64,000 nt of DNA from assembly GCA_016801845.1 (NCBI GenBank), contig CM028927.1, positions 15,252,501 to 15,316,500 of the forward strand. The letters are read 5' to 3'. Shown here piece after piece: positions 48,171 through 59,593 of the stretch. Numbering within the stretch: position 1 is the stretch's first letter; each line of letters opens with the position of its first letter. The notes beneath the pieces were generated by a model. The model searched no databases and was not told the origin of the DNA. It saw only the letters and a list, made by a program, of their open reading frames with translations. The DNA comes from Polydactylus sextarius (lineage: Eukaryota > Chordata > Actinopteri > Polynemidae). Both the position numbers and the translations under genes were made by a program.

Positions 48171-48258
<88 letters not shown>
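48171..48258. repeat. (AT)44 microsatellite
   Basis: 88 bases of perfect AT in the prep-prdm1 spacer, next to a short CA run. Self-complementary, so it can extrude a cruciform. Confidence 0.97.
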
Positions 48259-48262
<4 letters not shown>

Positions 48263-48484
48263 GATGACATTAGTTTAGAGTCAGAGTTAAAAAAGCTGTG
48301 AATCTTTGTTGTTGTTGATTCATGAGACCAAGTGCATAAGTCATCTGATAAAATGACATTTAAAGTGCAACACACAATGCATGTCATGAAATTTGTGAAG
48401 ACTGTCAAGGTCTGCTGCTTCAAAACTAAATCTCTCTGAATCAGCCCACTTAATCCAGTGATGAATCATGGCTTTGGTGATTAC

Positions 48485-48790
48485 CTAACAATTGTATGGC
48501 AACAAGTGCTTTAATTGGCAGTAAAGTCTGCAGAAGAGCCCTAATCTATGGGGCCGTTGGGGATGAAAGTGGACCAGGCCAAGCCGCAGGCAGATGGGCT
48601 GTTGTAGCGGATATTTGGGGCCCCAGACAGCCTGAGCCCTGACTGGGTCGACTACAGGCCCCTGCGGAGGCTCGGCCATTTAGCCTCAGCGTGCTGCGCA
48701 GATGGGCCCTAATTGGCTGGAGAGACCCAGGTAGATTGCCAATCTGCAAAGATAGAGAGATTAGATTAGCCATGTCAGATTATAGCAGGG
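48485..48790. promoter_or_regulatory. Candidate conserved enhancer 1 in the prep-prdm1 spacer
   Basis: Non-repetitive, GC-balanced 300 bp amid AT-rich and simple-repeat DNA. It carries homeodomain cores (TTTAATTGGC near 48511, CCTAATTGGC near 48708), an AAGCACTTG sequence on the minus strand near 48503 (NKX2-like) and AGATTAGATTAG near 48759. The open frames across it lack splice signals and protein likeness, so a non-coding role is preferred. Confidence 0.4.
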
Positions 48791-48860
48791 CAGAGTCAGA
48801 CAGTGTCATCTGACTGCCATGAAGCTCCAGACTCACCCACTGAGAGACGGAGAGGCAGGA

Positions 48861-48889
48861 AGGAGGGAGGGAGGGAGGGAGGGAGGGAG
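48861..48889. repeat. (GGGA)n purine run
   Basis: About seven GGGA units on the plus strand, inside a longer purine-only stretch (about 48848-48904). Regularly spaced G-triplets could form a quadruplex. Confidence 0.85.
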
Positions 48890-49083
48890 AGAGGAGAGAG
48901 GGAGCTGTTGATGTTGCAACAGGGAAAAGGGGGAAAACGAAAACAGTGTTTTAAAAAACCCTCGAAAGTATTCCTGGAAATGAGAAGAAAATATGAGATG
49001 AGTAAAAGAAAATGGAATAGATCTTGTATTACAACATCTGCAAAGCCAAAATTAAACACATCTGGATATCCCACATCTGTAAA

Positions 49084-49116
<33 letters not shown>

Positions 49117-49649
49117 GACACTGAACAACATGAACAGCATTATTCACCCCATCTCCTCAACAGATGGTGCAGAGTGCAGCCACTGAAACAGATAATCTCT
49201 TATTGTTCTGAATATTTTGATTATTGTTGCGGTTGTCATTTCAAAATCATACACAAATCACCTCCTAACCTTCGTCTGATCCTGGGCTTACTGCTGCTCT
49301 GAAGCTAATATCAATGACTCAGGGGCTCCAGAGCCGTATAGTAATATAACCAACAGCGCTGTTCCATAAACTTCTCATTTTAGAAATTGACAAAGTACAG
49401 TTTGCTCTCTTTTAGAGAGCATAAAGCGAGGCTCTGGGGAGATTTGAAGGAGGTGTTTACAACTGTGGGCTTGTGCTGCTGTTTTCAGGTTGTATCTAAT
49501 CCACACATTCATAAAATGATATTTCTTCACTATTCCTCTTCCAGTAAGAATTATGATTCCCATTTTTTATAATTTCTTGTCACCATAAACTCAGCCCTTC
49601 TCAGTAAGACTGAATATTCACTAACATATATTTTAATTAAACCTGTAAG

Positions 49650-49830
49650 CAGTGTAGCTTGACCTTAAACTAGTCATAATCGATAAAGGCCATTGTGGTG
49701 GTTGTGGCATGATGCCAAGTATTGATCTGTGGTTAATGTTTTTGTTCTGCAGTACGCATGACGCCCCCTGGGACAATAAAAGACCAGTGAGATTAAGACA
49801 ATTAGGGGGTTGATTGTTATCCAAAAGACG
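49650..49830. promoter_or_regulatory. Candidate conserved enhancer 2 in the prep-prdm1 spacer
   Basis: Non-repetitive stretch with a SOX-like ACAATAAAAG, a homeodomain GACAATTAGG and the weak CTCF-like motif. Inferred from composition and motif density only. Confidence 0.3.
49760..49774 (-). promoter_or_regulatory. CTCF-like motif (prep-prdm1 spacer)
   Basis: On the minus strand GTCCCAGGGGGCGTC contains the AGGGGGCG core but departs from the consensus at the 5' side. Weaker than the other two. Confidence 0.25.
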
Positions 49831-50219
49831 AGGAGAAGAAGAAGAAGATTAAATGGGGAGATTTAGGTCAAAGTGGTGATGTCCAGAAGAGAGACGGAGG
49901 AGGGGCATGTAGGAGGTGGGAGGAGGAAGAGGAAGGATTTGGGTCAGGGAAACTGATCGCTGTCGTATGGGAGGTTGCCTCAGCCTGGAGATGAGAGTGA
50001 TGGAAGCAGGGAATGGAGGGCCTGATTCCTGCCAAGACTGTGTTGGATTAACCCTGCAAGCAGTCGGTGGGGTGTCACCTAGTGTACTTCACCTGATTTC
50101 CACATTGGGAACTTATGTCTGGGGATTTTCCTTCTATGTCTAGACTTCTGAATCAGCACGAGTTGTTGGGATGATTTTCTTTTCTGTCCTCTCTCTCTCT
50201 GTCTGTCTCACTCTCATCG

Positions 50220-50350
50220 TGTTACCTCCTCCTTCTCCAGCCCAGCCTAATTAGCAGACATTTTTATTGATCTGCTGGATTTGGTGCTGAAATCCCCTTC
50301 TCTGTCTGCCAGACAGATCTTGGCTAAAGTCTCTCTCTTTAGCTGGTGGT
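50220..50350. promoter_or_regulatory. Candidate conserved enhancer 3 in the prep-prdm1 spacer
   Basis: Contains CCTAATTAGCAG (a palindromic homeodomain site near 50247), a GATCTG and paired CCAGACAGATC (SMAD-like CAGA). Inferred from composition and motifs only. Confidence 0.3.
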
Positions 50351-52884
50351 CTGTGAGATTGGGGAGGGGGTAGTACGGGGGCCCACCTGTTGACCACAAG
50401 CCAAAAGCGTGCAGACTTTGCTTACACCCTTACATCACCAGTGTTTTACTAGTCTTCTCATCACACCATCTTTAAATCTCTCAGTAGGTCCCCACCACCA
50501 CCACCTTAAGTCTACTTTTGTTAGACCTGTTGTCATCTGGGTCTGTTAGTTATTAATTGCATGTGTTGCTGAGTTAGCAATAATTTGGGTTTTTAGGCTA
50601 GTGGACTCTCATTAGTTCAGGAATTAGGGGATTGAGAAAAACACCCTGTGATAATTGAGTGGTAGGAGAGATTATGGCAGCGTTATAAACTGCAAATTAG
50701 CCGCCACACACAAGCTAATAAACCAGCATCTGTTGGCGCTTGTTGTTTTTGCTGTTATGCCTTGCAGCAAATATAGATTACATCTGCAACATGCTACAAC
50801 AACACGTTTATGTTGTTTTACTAAAGGAAAATAGAGCCAAACCACCAACTGATTTGTGTCACACAACAAGGTAGTGTGGAAAGAAACAAAGTTTATTTGA
50901 CATTTTACCGAAGCTAAATTTTCAGGTACTTGTGCTTTACCTTTCTCTCATTTTAAATTTGTTTGTGCCAGTTAAAACTTCTACTCCACCGCAAGTCAGA
51001 GGGAAATATGACAAGTGTTTTTTTTTTTTTTTTACTGTTACTTTTCAGATAAACAGTACAGTGTTAGATTTTTTTTGGCTTGTAACTCGTAAGAAAAACT
51101 GTCTGTGTCATGTTTCACATCTATTTGAGTTGTTAGAAAAAAACATTTCCCCCTCTTAACTTCTCTGATGTTTCATCTGAGATACAAGTACAAGGCCCAG
51201 AGAAGAAAATGCATTACTGACTTTTCTTTCCTGACTCCATTTACTTTCTATGAAAGAGTTTATAGAAAGTTCATCTTGATCAAAAAAAAGTAACGTAAAC
51301 ACTGAGGCATCAATATTAACTGTTGTATGATGTAATTCCTCAGTCAGTGCAGTTTTTTTTAATGAGCATGTGATACTTTACTGGATCAGGCTTGTAAATG
51401 CTAAAACTAAAATTAACATGTATTTTTACAGTAGTGGTATTTATAGTTTAGTTGCTAAATACTGCTGTATTGCAGTTTTCTTCCTGTTCAGATAAAACTG
51501 TTTGTACTCAAAGAAAACAGTGCCATTTCGGTACCTTTACTCAGAACACACGATCGATCACAGAGGACAAGTGAAACAAGTTGCATGTTGCTTTTATTTA
51601 TCAAGTTGGCAAATGTGATGAATCACAGAGCTTTTATTACAAGCACTGACATGCAATGCTGCTGCATCTGACTGAAGATATCCTTTACATGACAAGACAC
51701 TGCAATCTGATTGCAACATTATGAAATGGATGAGTTATAGAAATCAGTACACCACAGTAATATAAAAAGTGATGGAAAATAAAGAGAATAAATTTGTTTT
51801 TAGATGAAACTCTTAATATGTAAAATAACGTGTAAATGTGAACAGTGCATGTCTCTGTGTTCCCTTTCTGCTGCTACAAACCGATGCAGTGAACATTAAG
51901 TGTGAACATTTGCATATCTAAACTGAGAGAATCACAGCATCGTCATCTCACATCCCCTGATAAAGCTGCTTTTAACCACAAACATATTTCTTAAAATGTA
52001 TAAAAAACATGATGCTAAAGGTTTTATGCATTAAAAAAAAGTCACAGAGCAACCATCATGGAATAAAAGTAACAGAAAGATCAGTGACTTGATACTGTGC
52101 TTGTATGTGCACATGATCTGTATCGTGCACAAACAGGTAGGGGTTTTGAATGTGTTTTACTCCTTGCTTGCTTGCTTGCAGCATGCATTGCATATTATAT
52201 AATATTATATTATATAATATATAATATATGCAGGTTATTTCAAACATTTCATAGCAGCTCTTCAACAGACTACACATACATATTTCTCTGTTCGCAGATC
52301 AAATTAGCCCCACACGTCAGCCCACATGTGGTTTAGAGTCACTGTATGCACGGTAAACAGTGGTGATGATGATGCAGATAAGGATGTTGTTTGTTGAGGT
52401 ATCTGGCTCATCCGTCTTCCTCTTTCCTCGTTTCTGATGGCATGCAACCTAGTAGAGGTGTGAAAATGACAAGGGTTATTTTAGTCTGTCACTGTCGAGT
52501 CTCTGAGAAAGAAACTCAGGCTTCTGCTGCATGCCGTAGTGAGAAAGTGTGAGCTCTCACTTCATGTTAACCTTAAAAGGATAAACAGACATGCTGAAAA
52601 GGCTGAAATTCAGCACGCTCTAAATTTAATCTGTATTGATTTCTTCTGCAGTCAATGGCTGCATCTTCAGAGTTGCAGGGAGGCTCAGTTACGTGTGTCT
52701 TACAGTGTTACAGCTAAAGTTTGTTTATTATGGCAGCTCATGTTCGTGAACTGTTTTGCACAAAGGCAGAAAGACACATGCGCAGCGAATGCATGTTTTC
52801 ATTATATTCAGTGCTGGCAATCCGTTTTGCAGCATTGTGTGTTTGCAGTAGACATCGTTACTGTTTATTAATAGTCACACTCTG

Positions 52885-53405
52885 ACTTAAGGAAGGTCCA
52901 GGAGGCAGACACCCTTTCTACATTTAAGGTTAGACTAAAAACTTTCCTTTATGACAAAGCTTATGGTTGAGGATGGTCTAGGTGGGACCTGGACCTGAAC
53001 CATCCTTTAGTTAAGCTGCTATAGGGTTAGACTGCTGGGGAACTCTGACAATACACTGCTCCTCTTCTATCTGTCCCTCACACTTCATGTCTTTATATCA
53101 AGACATTACATATTATTAACACTCATTATATTATCAACATGGTAATTTGGCTTTAAAAACTACTTGTAAATATGTCTATGTAAATAGTCTCTACTGTCTC
53201 TTCCTGGTCTCCCTCCTTTCTCTGTCTCTTTTCTTTCTCTTTTCTCTGTTTTCATTTCACCCCAGCCGGTGGAGGTTTCTTCCTCTCCATTGTCGCCAAG
53301 CGCTTGCTCATTGTGGAAATGTTCGGTTTCTCTATATAAATTGTCTTGAGATAAATGTTTTTATGATCTGGTGCTACATAAATAAAACTGAATTGAAACT
53401 GAATT
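52885..53405 (+). mobile_element. 3' end of a LINE (fish non-LTR retrotransposon)
   Basis: It begins with a fragment of the ORF end (STFKVRLKTFLYDKAYG-like, one frame at 52915-52967) and ends with ggtgctacataaataaaact and short gaattgaaa repeats, the 3' tail of a LINE very common in percomorph genomes (from memory). No complete ORF; 5'-truncated. Confidence 0.65.
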
Positions 53406-55853
53406 GGGTTATGTTAACACATTGTTGAGTTTTTCGCATGAATCGCCTTGTCTAGGTCATGATCAAGTGTTACCTTTTTTGAAATTAAACTTTTTTAACC
53501 TTTTTTGTTTTTTCATTTCCCTCAGCTGGAAATGATGAATAAAGTGTATGTAGTGCAGAAAAGTAGCTTTACCCCACCCTTAAAAATGTTGGTGCTGTTC
53601 AGTTTGTCCTTCGCCAAGTTTCCAAAGAATTGTATGTAGTGCTGAACAAACAAATACTGAGAGGAGGAGATTCAACAAAAGATAACACGATGACTGACAC
53701 ATGATGATAATCTGAAAACAGATGGAAAAAAGAGGATTTGACTTGTTTTTTAAACCTACTATGTTTAAAAAACACTGGACAATACATCTTACAAGATTTT
53801 GCATTGAGATTAACATTGTGCCTTTGTTTCAATACACCTGAATTATATGTTAACCTCCCTGATCTATAGATCAAACAGGATTTTTCCCCCACCCCCATCA
53901 GCAAACATGAGCATGATTACTTTGAAACACTTCTTATCTGTCATTTGATGGCTTTCACTACACAAAGGCCTGTTCCAGTGAATTTCTAATATTCTCTGAG
54001 GCAACCTAGCAGGTCAGACGGGTTCAGAACCAAACAATGTTTAGTCATGCTGTGTTGTGTTTATGAAATGGAAATGAAACACTTTCTTTTTTCAAAATAA
54101 ATAGAAAAAAAACCTGCAAAGATTTGGATGCTATCCAGCTGATGACATACCTAGAAAAGACAAACATATTTCTCTTAAAGTTAAAAGAAAAGTGATGACA
54201 ATTGATTCATAAATAACAAAGGCATACCAAGTACAAACGCCGACAAGAGGATTTCCTACTAACTGACAATACACGGGACATCCAACAAGCGTTAGGAAAA
54301 TAAGCCTCACAAAACAAAGATGCTTCCAGGAAAACAACTACCCACAAATGTTAGCGAGGAAACGTAATAATGTAATCTTACATATTTAAAGTTGGACCAG
54401 GGGGATAATCCCCTTGGTTAAAGGGATCTGATGGTAAATTAAGCTGTCCAGGCTGAGTAAACAACCCCCCCCCCTCCGTTAAAAAATGATGCCTGTCCTA
54501 TAGGCCATGTATTTCCTAGTAAAGTAGGGGTGGTGCATATTAGAAACAACAACTACAATACCATAGTAACAATGCATTATCAGACAAATAATCCTCTTTT
54601 TCTCTCTAAAGATCGGCTGCTCATGTTTACTGTTTACTACAGCAGAACTGGAAAAAACAATCCAGCCAAGAAAATGGAGCTCCGACTGAACACGAAGGAA
54701 CAGGAGCATGTAGTGATTAAGAAAAGGCTCTCTGTTTTTGACAACAAGAGTTGTCACGTTCTACCATGAATGGGTTTTTTCCACTTTCATTCTCAGTCAA
54801 GTGGGGGAAAAAAAACAACATCTTTGTGCTGACAACACAGCACAATGCAGCTTCATCACCACCAGAGCACATTACAGCTTCCTGTCAAGTTTCTATCAAC
54901 GACACTTGTGTTTTCTTGCAGTGGGTTGGAATTTGAGCTAGTGTTCACTTCCAGGTACTTGACCAGACGAAACTCATCATAATGACCACAGTTATAAGGA
55001 ACTTTCTGAAAGACTATATCATTACAGATATGCTCTCTCATGACATTAAAAGGAAAGCATGACAGTAGTAGGTAAAAGTCCCATGGCTTGTGTTTTTGTG
55101 TATAAAAGGGCATATCCTGTGAGATTTGTGAATCTCACATTTCCTGGTTTCCTGTAAATTTGTGGGCTGACATAATTTTTCAGCACTTTTGTTGCTTGTC
55201 AGGTAGGTTACTTTTATGAAGGAAAACTTTCCCTCTGCATGGCAGCAAACCGTTAGCATACCGACAGGTTCTACCGGCATTAAAGCCTGAAACGCTTTCT
55301 TATGACTCATATGCCGATAACAGCACAACAACACACTGATTGATTGTTTGCTACATTTGTTGTTTTTTTTTTTTTAATATATTCTTATTTTTATTTTTAT
55401 TTTTTTTAGATTGGGCTAGGTAGTAATTGTTAAGTACCACAGTATGGTGGTGAACATTTTATAGGTATTGGTCAGGACAAGTTGTTCTAGAGTGAGCTTG
55501 AAGAAACACATAGTATGGATTTGACATTAGTCAGGCTTCGTTGTCAGGTGACCAAAATAAAAACTGAACAACAGCCCTGCAGGAAGTAAAAGTCCCCTGA
55601 CTGACACTCCCGTTGACTCATCCAGGCAAAAACTGATAAGCAAGTCCATTCTTAAACTAAGCTTGTGTTTCAAAATACCCATCACCATCGTAAAGGTCAG
55701 ATAACAGTCCCTTTAACATTCCCAGATTACACAAGCTTCAGGATTTGCAGTAAAACATGCTACACAAACTTCTTCAACTGACAAATAGGGGCTGTCCTGG
55801 CTCATTTCCTCCTATACATACATACACACATATATATATACACACACACACAA

Positions 55854-55857
<4 letters not shown>

Positions 55858-55902
<45 letters not shown>
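55858..55902. repeat. (CA)n microsatellite
   Basis: CA array preceded by TA and CATA steps (55815-55857) in the prep-prdm1 spacer. Confidence 0.9.
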
Positions 55903-55905
<3 letters not shown>

Positions 55906-57079
55906 TTGAATGCTTCATCCCTCTACACCTTCTACACAACAAGAAAATATGTAATCCCGATACATTTCTTTATTTGGTGAAATTATGACTTTAATACTTT
56001 AGCATTAAATAACAAAAAGAAAAATATATTTGATTACATTTTCAAGATCTCTCATGTCAACATTAGAACATTGTGTTCCCTGTGGTTCACTGAATAGCCG
56101 CTGTGTAGGTGTGTGGGTGTAAAAGTCTTTACAAGAAACATGTCATCATCATCATCTTTAAATTTTGATAGCCACAGTTCCTGGAGATGTTAGTTTTTTT
56201 TAGCCCGTACATCGCAATGCCTCTGCGATGGTGCACATGTAAAGTTTATTTCTCAGTGCTCATCACTTATGGGAGAAGATAAGGTTCATTGTTGATCTAA
56301 GAAGGACTTTACTCAAGCTCCTCTCACCTCTTTTACCTCCTAACTTTTTACATATTCTATAAATGGCATCTCGTGGTCTTCAAGCTCAACAAAAAGGCAA
56401 GTGAAAGGGCATGAGATAGATTGTTTCATTTTTACTGGTGTATAGATATGTCGAAAATGTATGATATATTTTTTGAGCTTTCTAACGACACTGAATTAAA
56501 CAACTGATGCTGACTAGTTGAGGTTCTTGTGTAATGAGGCTTATTATGGAATCAGTGATTATTGATGGGTAAACAATAGGATTATGAACTTTATATTCCT
56601 AATTGCCCTACTTGTTTTCTTATTACTTAGGAGAACAGATGATTAACCCGTACTTTACATATGCTTATGCCTATCCTTATGAGTCAATACTTTGCTATGG
56701 TATATCATGACACGTACATTTGTGTATCCTTGTTGACTGGTGTACTGAAATAGTCTAACTCTAGACATGTCATCTAGTCACCTAGAGTGTAACTCAAATG
56801 TAAAACTCAACATTTGGTTAAGAAGTTGGCAGCTTTCTCTCCACTGCTACTAACACTAGAACAGGACAGAATTAGACTGTTGCATGGCAGCAGGTTTTTC
56901 ATCCGGACCCAGAAAAAAATAACCACAACTTGGAATTATCACGTCTCAGGTCACATCACTTTGTCTGATTTTCTCAGACAGCTTCGATATAGCTGACCAC
57001 AGGTCTTTCCTCTACTTATCCTCGTCGTCCTGTCTGGTGCCCTCCCTTCCTGCCTCCTCAGTTGCCCTTGAGGTTTTCT

Positions 57080-57250
57080 AAAGTCCCGGATGCAATGTAT
57101 GACCGGGAATGAGGTGAGTCGACAAGCCCGCTATCCTGGAGCGCCGAGTCTTTAGCCTCTGAGCCTTGAGCCTGAGTCCAGACTGTCTGCAAATTAGAGA
57201 AATTAGCCCAGCCAGGCGCGGGCCAGTGAAAGAACCCAAATCCCTACTTC
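57080..57250. promoter_or_regulatory. Candidate conserved element upstream of prdm1
   Basis: GC-richer, CpG-containing, non-repetitive stretch about 1.4 kb before the putative first exon, with CAAATTAGAGAAATTAGC (two ATTAG cores 10 bp apart). It could be a proximal enhancer. Confidence 0.3.
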
Positions 57251-58584
57251 CCCTCCCTCTCCCCTCCACCATACACACACGCTCTTTCAATTCACCCGCC
57301 CCCCCCTCCACGCCACACTGGGTAGTAAAGCTCCACTCTTGGAATAGCATTCTAGCCATATGGTCACCAATTTACCATTTCACCAGGCAAGAAAAAAAAG
57401 GGGCGAGTTCAACAAAATTAAATTAAATTACAAAAAAGAAAGAAGAAAAAAAACATACATAACACATATACATACAGTCGGAATGTATCTTAAGGGAATA
57501 CACTGTGGGGTTCACTGTTAAGGAATGAGAAATTAGGAAGTGAGTCCAGCTTTGCCCTTGGAAAATTTTGACATTTTCATCATTTGGCCCGCCAACAAGT
57601 TATGTAACATTTGGAAAATTTGTGTGAAGATATATGGTTTAAATTACAGTAACTAAAACCATACTGAGTACTTACTTTCCAGATGGGTCACTATTGATCA
57701 TTATTGTGAAATGAAAACTTCAGTTCACATGATTATAATTCATTTTTCCCATGATAAGGTCGCTGCATTCACATGAACATCACACTTGCTCACGTGACTT
57801 TTTTTGCTGCTGTATTATACATGAAAACATTGATTTTCACATGTCTTTCTCTTCTATACATATAGAAAAGTCACATTCTCTTTTTTAAACCACCCCATAT
57901 GTTGTTTTATCTGCTCTCTCCTGTTCTGCCTATTTTTACAGTTACAGGTGTGGTGACAAAGATTACCTAGTCAGTGTGCTGTGTGTGTGTACATGAAAGT
58001 AAAGGGGACGTTCACCAGACAGGTGTCTAAGTCTCTTTCCTGCATGCTGCGATGACCTGCCCTACATCTGTAACTCTGAACGAACACCAATCAGCACAGG
58101 GCAAAAATATCTGTAAAGTTTTAACACACAGAATAAAATGTATTGTCACATTGTTAGTCAGGTCTTTATGTGAAACATTATCCAGGTGTCTTTGAAGTCA
58201 AATTGAAGAAAAAAAGGTGCTCGGTGTTCATTTAAATGGATCCAGGGTTTTGTTTATGTGTGTGTGTGTGTGTGTGTGTGTGTTTATGTGCAGGGTCTTA
58301 GGGGTTTTAGTTAAAGACCTCCTACAGTGAGATGTAGGTCAAGGAGATACAGTGGCAGCAGATTGCTCATTAAGTGCCAAACCAAGCAAAAGTCTATGAG
58401 TGTGTTTTTCAGTGGCAACAGGCCGACCATCTGCTCCTCCTTTATTCATTCATTAACATGTTTTCTTTGTCTGTGCGTGGATGTGTGCATGTATATGTGT
58501 AAGCATTCATCACAACAGCACCCGCTGGACCAAGTGTACAACGTCACTGATGTTGTTGTCCAAAACCAACAGTTGCGTGTCAGA

Positions 58585-58640
58585 TGGTTCAGTCACATGA
58601 CCACAGCGGCTTCTGATTGGACAGTGTGTTGAGCTAAAAA
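58585..58640 (+). promoter_or_regulatory. Candidate prdm1 proximal promoter motifs
   Basis: An E-box/M-box-like TCACATGACC (58593-58602) is followed 13 bp later by a reversed CCAAT box, ATTGG (58616-58620). The spacing and position just before the putative first exon fit a TATA-less promoter. This rests on motifs alone. Confidence 0.25.
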
Positions 58641-58834
58641 AGCTTGGCGCAATCCAGGCTCGTGAGTTTCTGGTGACACTGACAGAGTGGCCACAGCGAG
58701 AACGGATACCCAAAGCATCAAATCCCTGAAGAAACCCTGGAGATAGAAGAGAGAGGGCACAGGAAAAAAGAAAACTATTAAGGGATGACATAGCCAAAGA
58801 CATGAGGATCTTACAGCTGAATGAATGTGTGAAA
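58640..58834 (+). other. prdm1: Putative non-coding first exon of prdm1
   Basis: A consensus donor (gaaa, then gtaagt) ends at 58834, 443 bp before the acceptor of the ATG exon. The start is uncertain. An ATG at 58802 opens an 11-codon frame that, after splicing to 59278, continues for 8 codons to TAA at 59302: an upstream ORF of 19 codons across the junction. No transcript evidence is available here. Confidence 0.35.
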
Positions 58835-59277
58835 GTAAGTCATGTTATTTCTTTCTTGCTTACAAAATACACTAAATAGCTTAAAACAAGAATGGATAAA
58901 AGACACAGGGTAATCAGAACATCAACGGCTGACCCGCTTGTATTTTATAGAAATAGCTTTTTAAAGTAACAGGTCTGGGATCTAACTGGGATCTATGCCA
59001 ACAACTGTGTCAATGAACTTTGTCTTTTTTTGTGAATGAAAGTGGCTGTTTGAATAATGAATGACTGCTAGTGGATATTACAAAATAACAGCATGTTATT
59101 TTGCATGTGGAACAAGCCTACTGATTTTTCAGGTGACACTGAGGATTTGTATTGATTATCAGTCAAACTATTGTATAAATCACGTCATATTGTCAGTTTA
59201 CAGCTGGTAAAAATGTTAAATGTGTCAATTTTTTCACTAAAATCCATCTCTGTGTTCTTCTATCTTCCTTTTTTCAG

Positions 59278-59593
59278 ATCTTGTGCTTCAACCAACATAC
59301 CTAAGATAAGGGACCTGTCCTAACTAAACCAAAGTAAATTTATACCAAAGCAATTCAAACCAAACCAAGCGAACGATCTTAAGTTCAAATCCATCACCTC
59401 CATTATATTGTATATTGTCAAAATGAAGCTGGATAGCACATCAGGAGACATGAGCGGGTGGAGAGAAGTGGACTTTGCCCTTAACTGCACCTACATTGTG
59501 CCGGACCAGGTGTCAGACCCAAGTTTCAGCCTTCCTAAAGCCATGACCTCCATCCCACGTAACCTCACCTTCAAATACAGCTCAGACAATGAG
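59278..59593 (+). CDS. prdm1: prdm1 exon with start codon (59423) and 5' leader
   Basis: Acceptor ttttttcag at 59269-59277; donor gtaaga after 59593. 145 bases of leader precede ATG 59423. The main frame is open back to a TAA at 59321 with no other in-frame ATG, so 59423 is the only start in this exon. It encodes 57 residues from MKLDSTSGDMSGW to FKYSSDNE and ends on a codon boundary. Confidence 0.85.

Larger units (their letters stand above)
46881..58584. other. Divergent spacer between prep and prdm1
   Basis: No protein-coding exon was recognised in 11.7 kb. It holds candidate conserved elements (48485-48790, 49650-49830, 50220-50350, 57080-57250), a LINE 3' tail (52885-53405) and AT and CA arrays. 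A developmental gene such as prdm1 commonly has distal enhancers in such a spacer. Confidence 0.5.

Noticed and set aside
48151..48423. Tyr-Ile repeat open frame
   Set aside because: Translation of the (AT)44 array.
48546..48773. Possible coding exon in the prep-prdm1 spacer (75 codons, minus)
   Set aside because: No flanking consensus splice sites in a consistent phase and no recognisable domain; better explained as non-coding conserved sequence.
59408..59422. Upstream start for prdm1 at TTG 59408
   Set aside because: A non-ATG start is unnecessary; ATG 59423 aligns with the internal start of the human protein.
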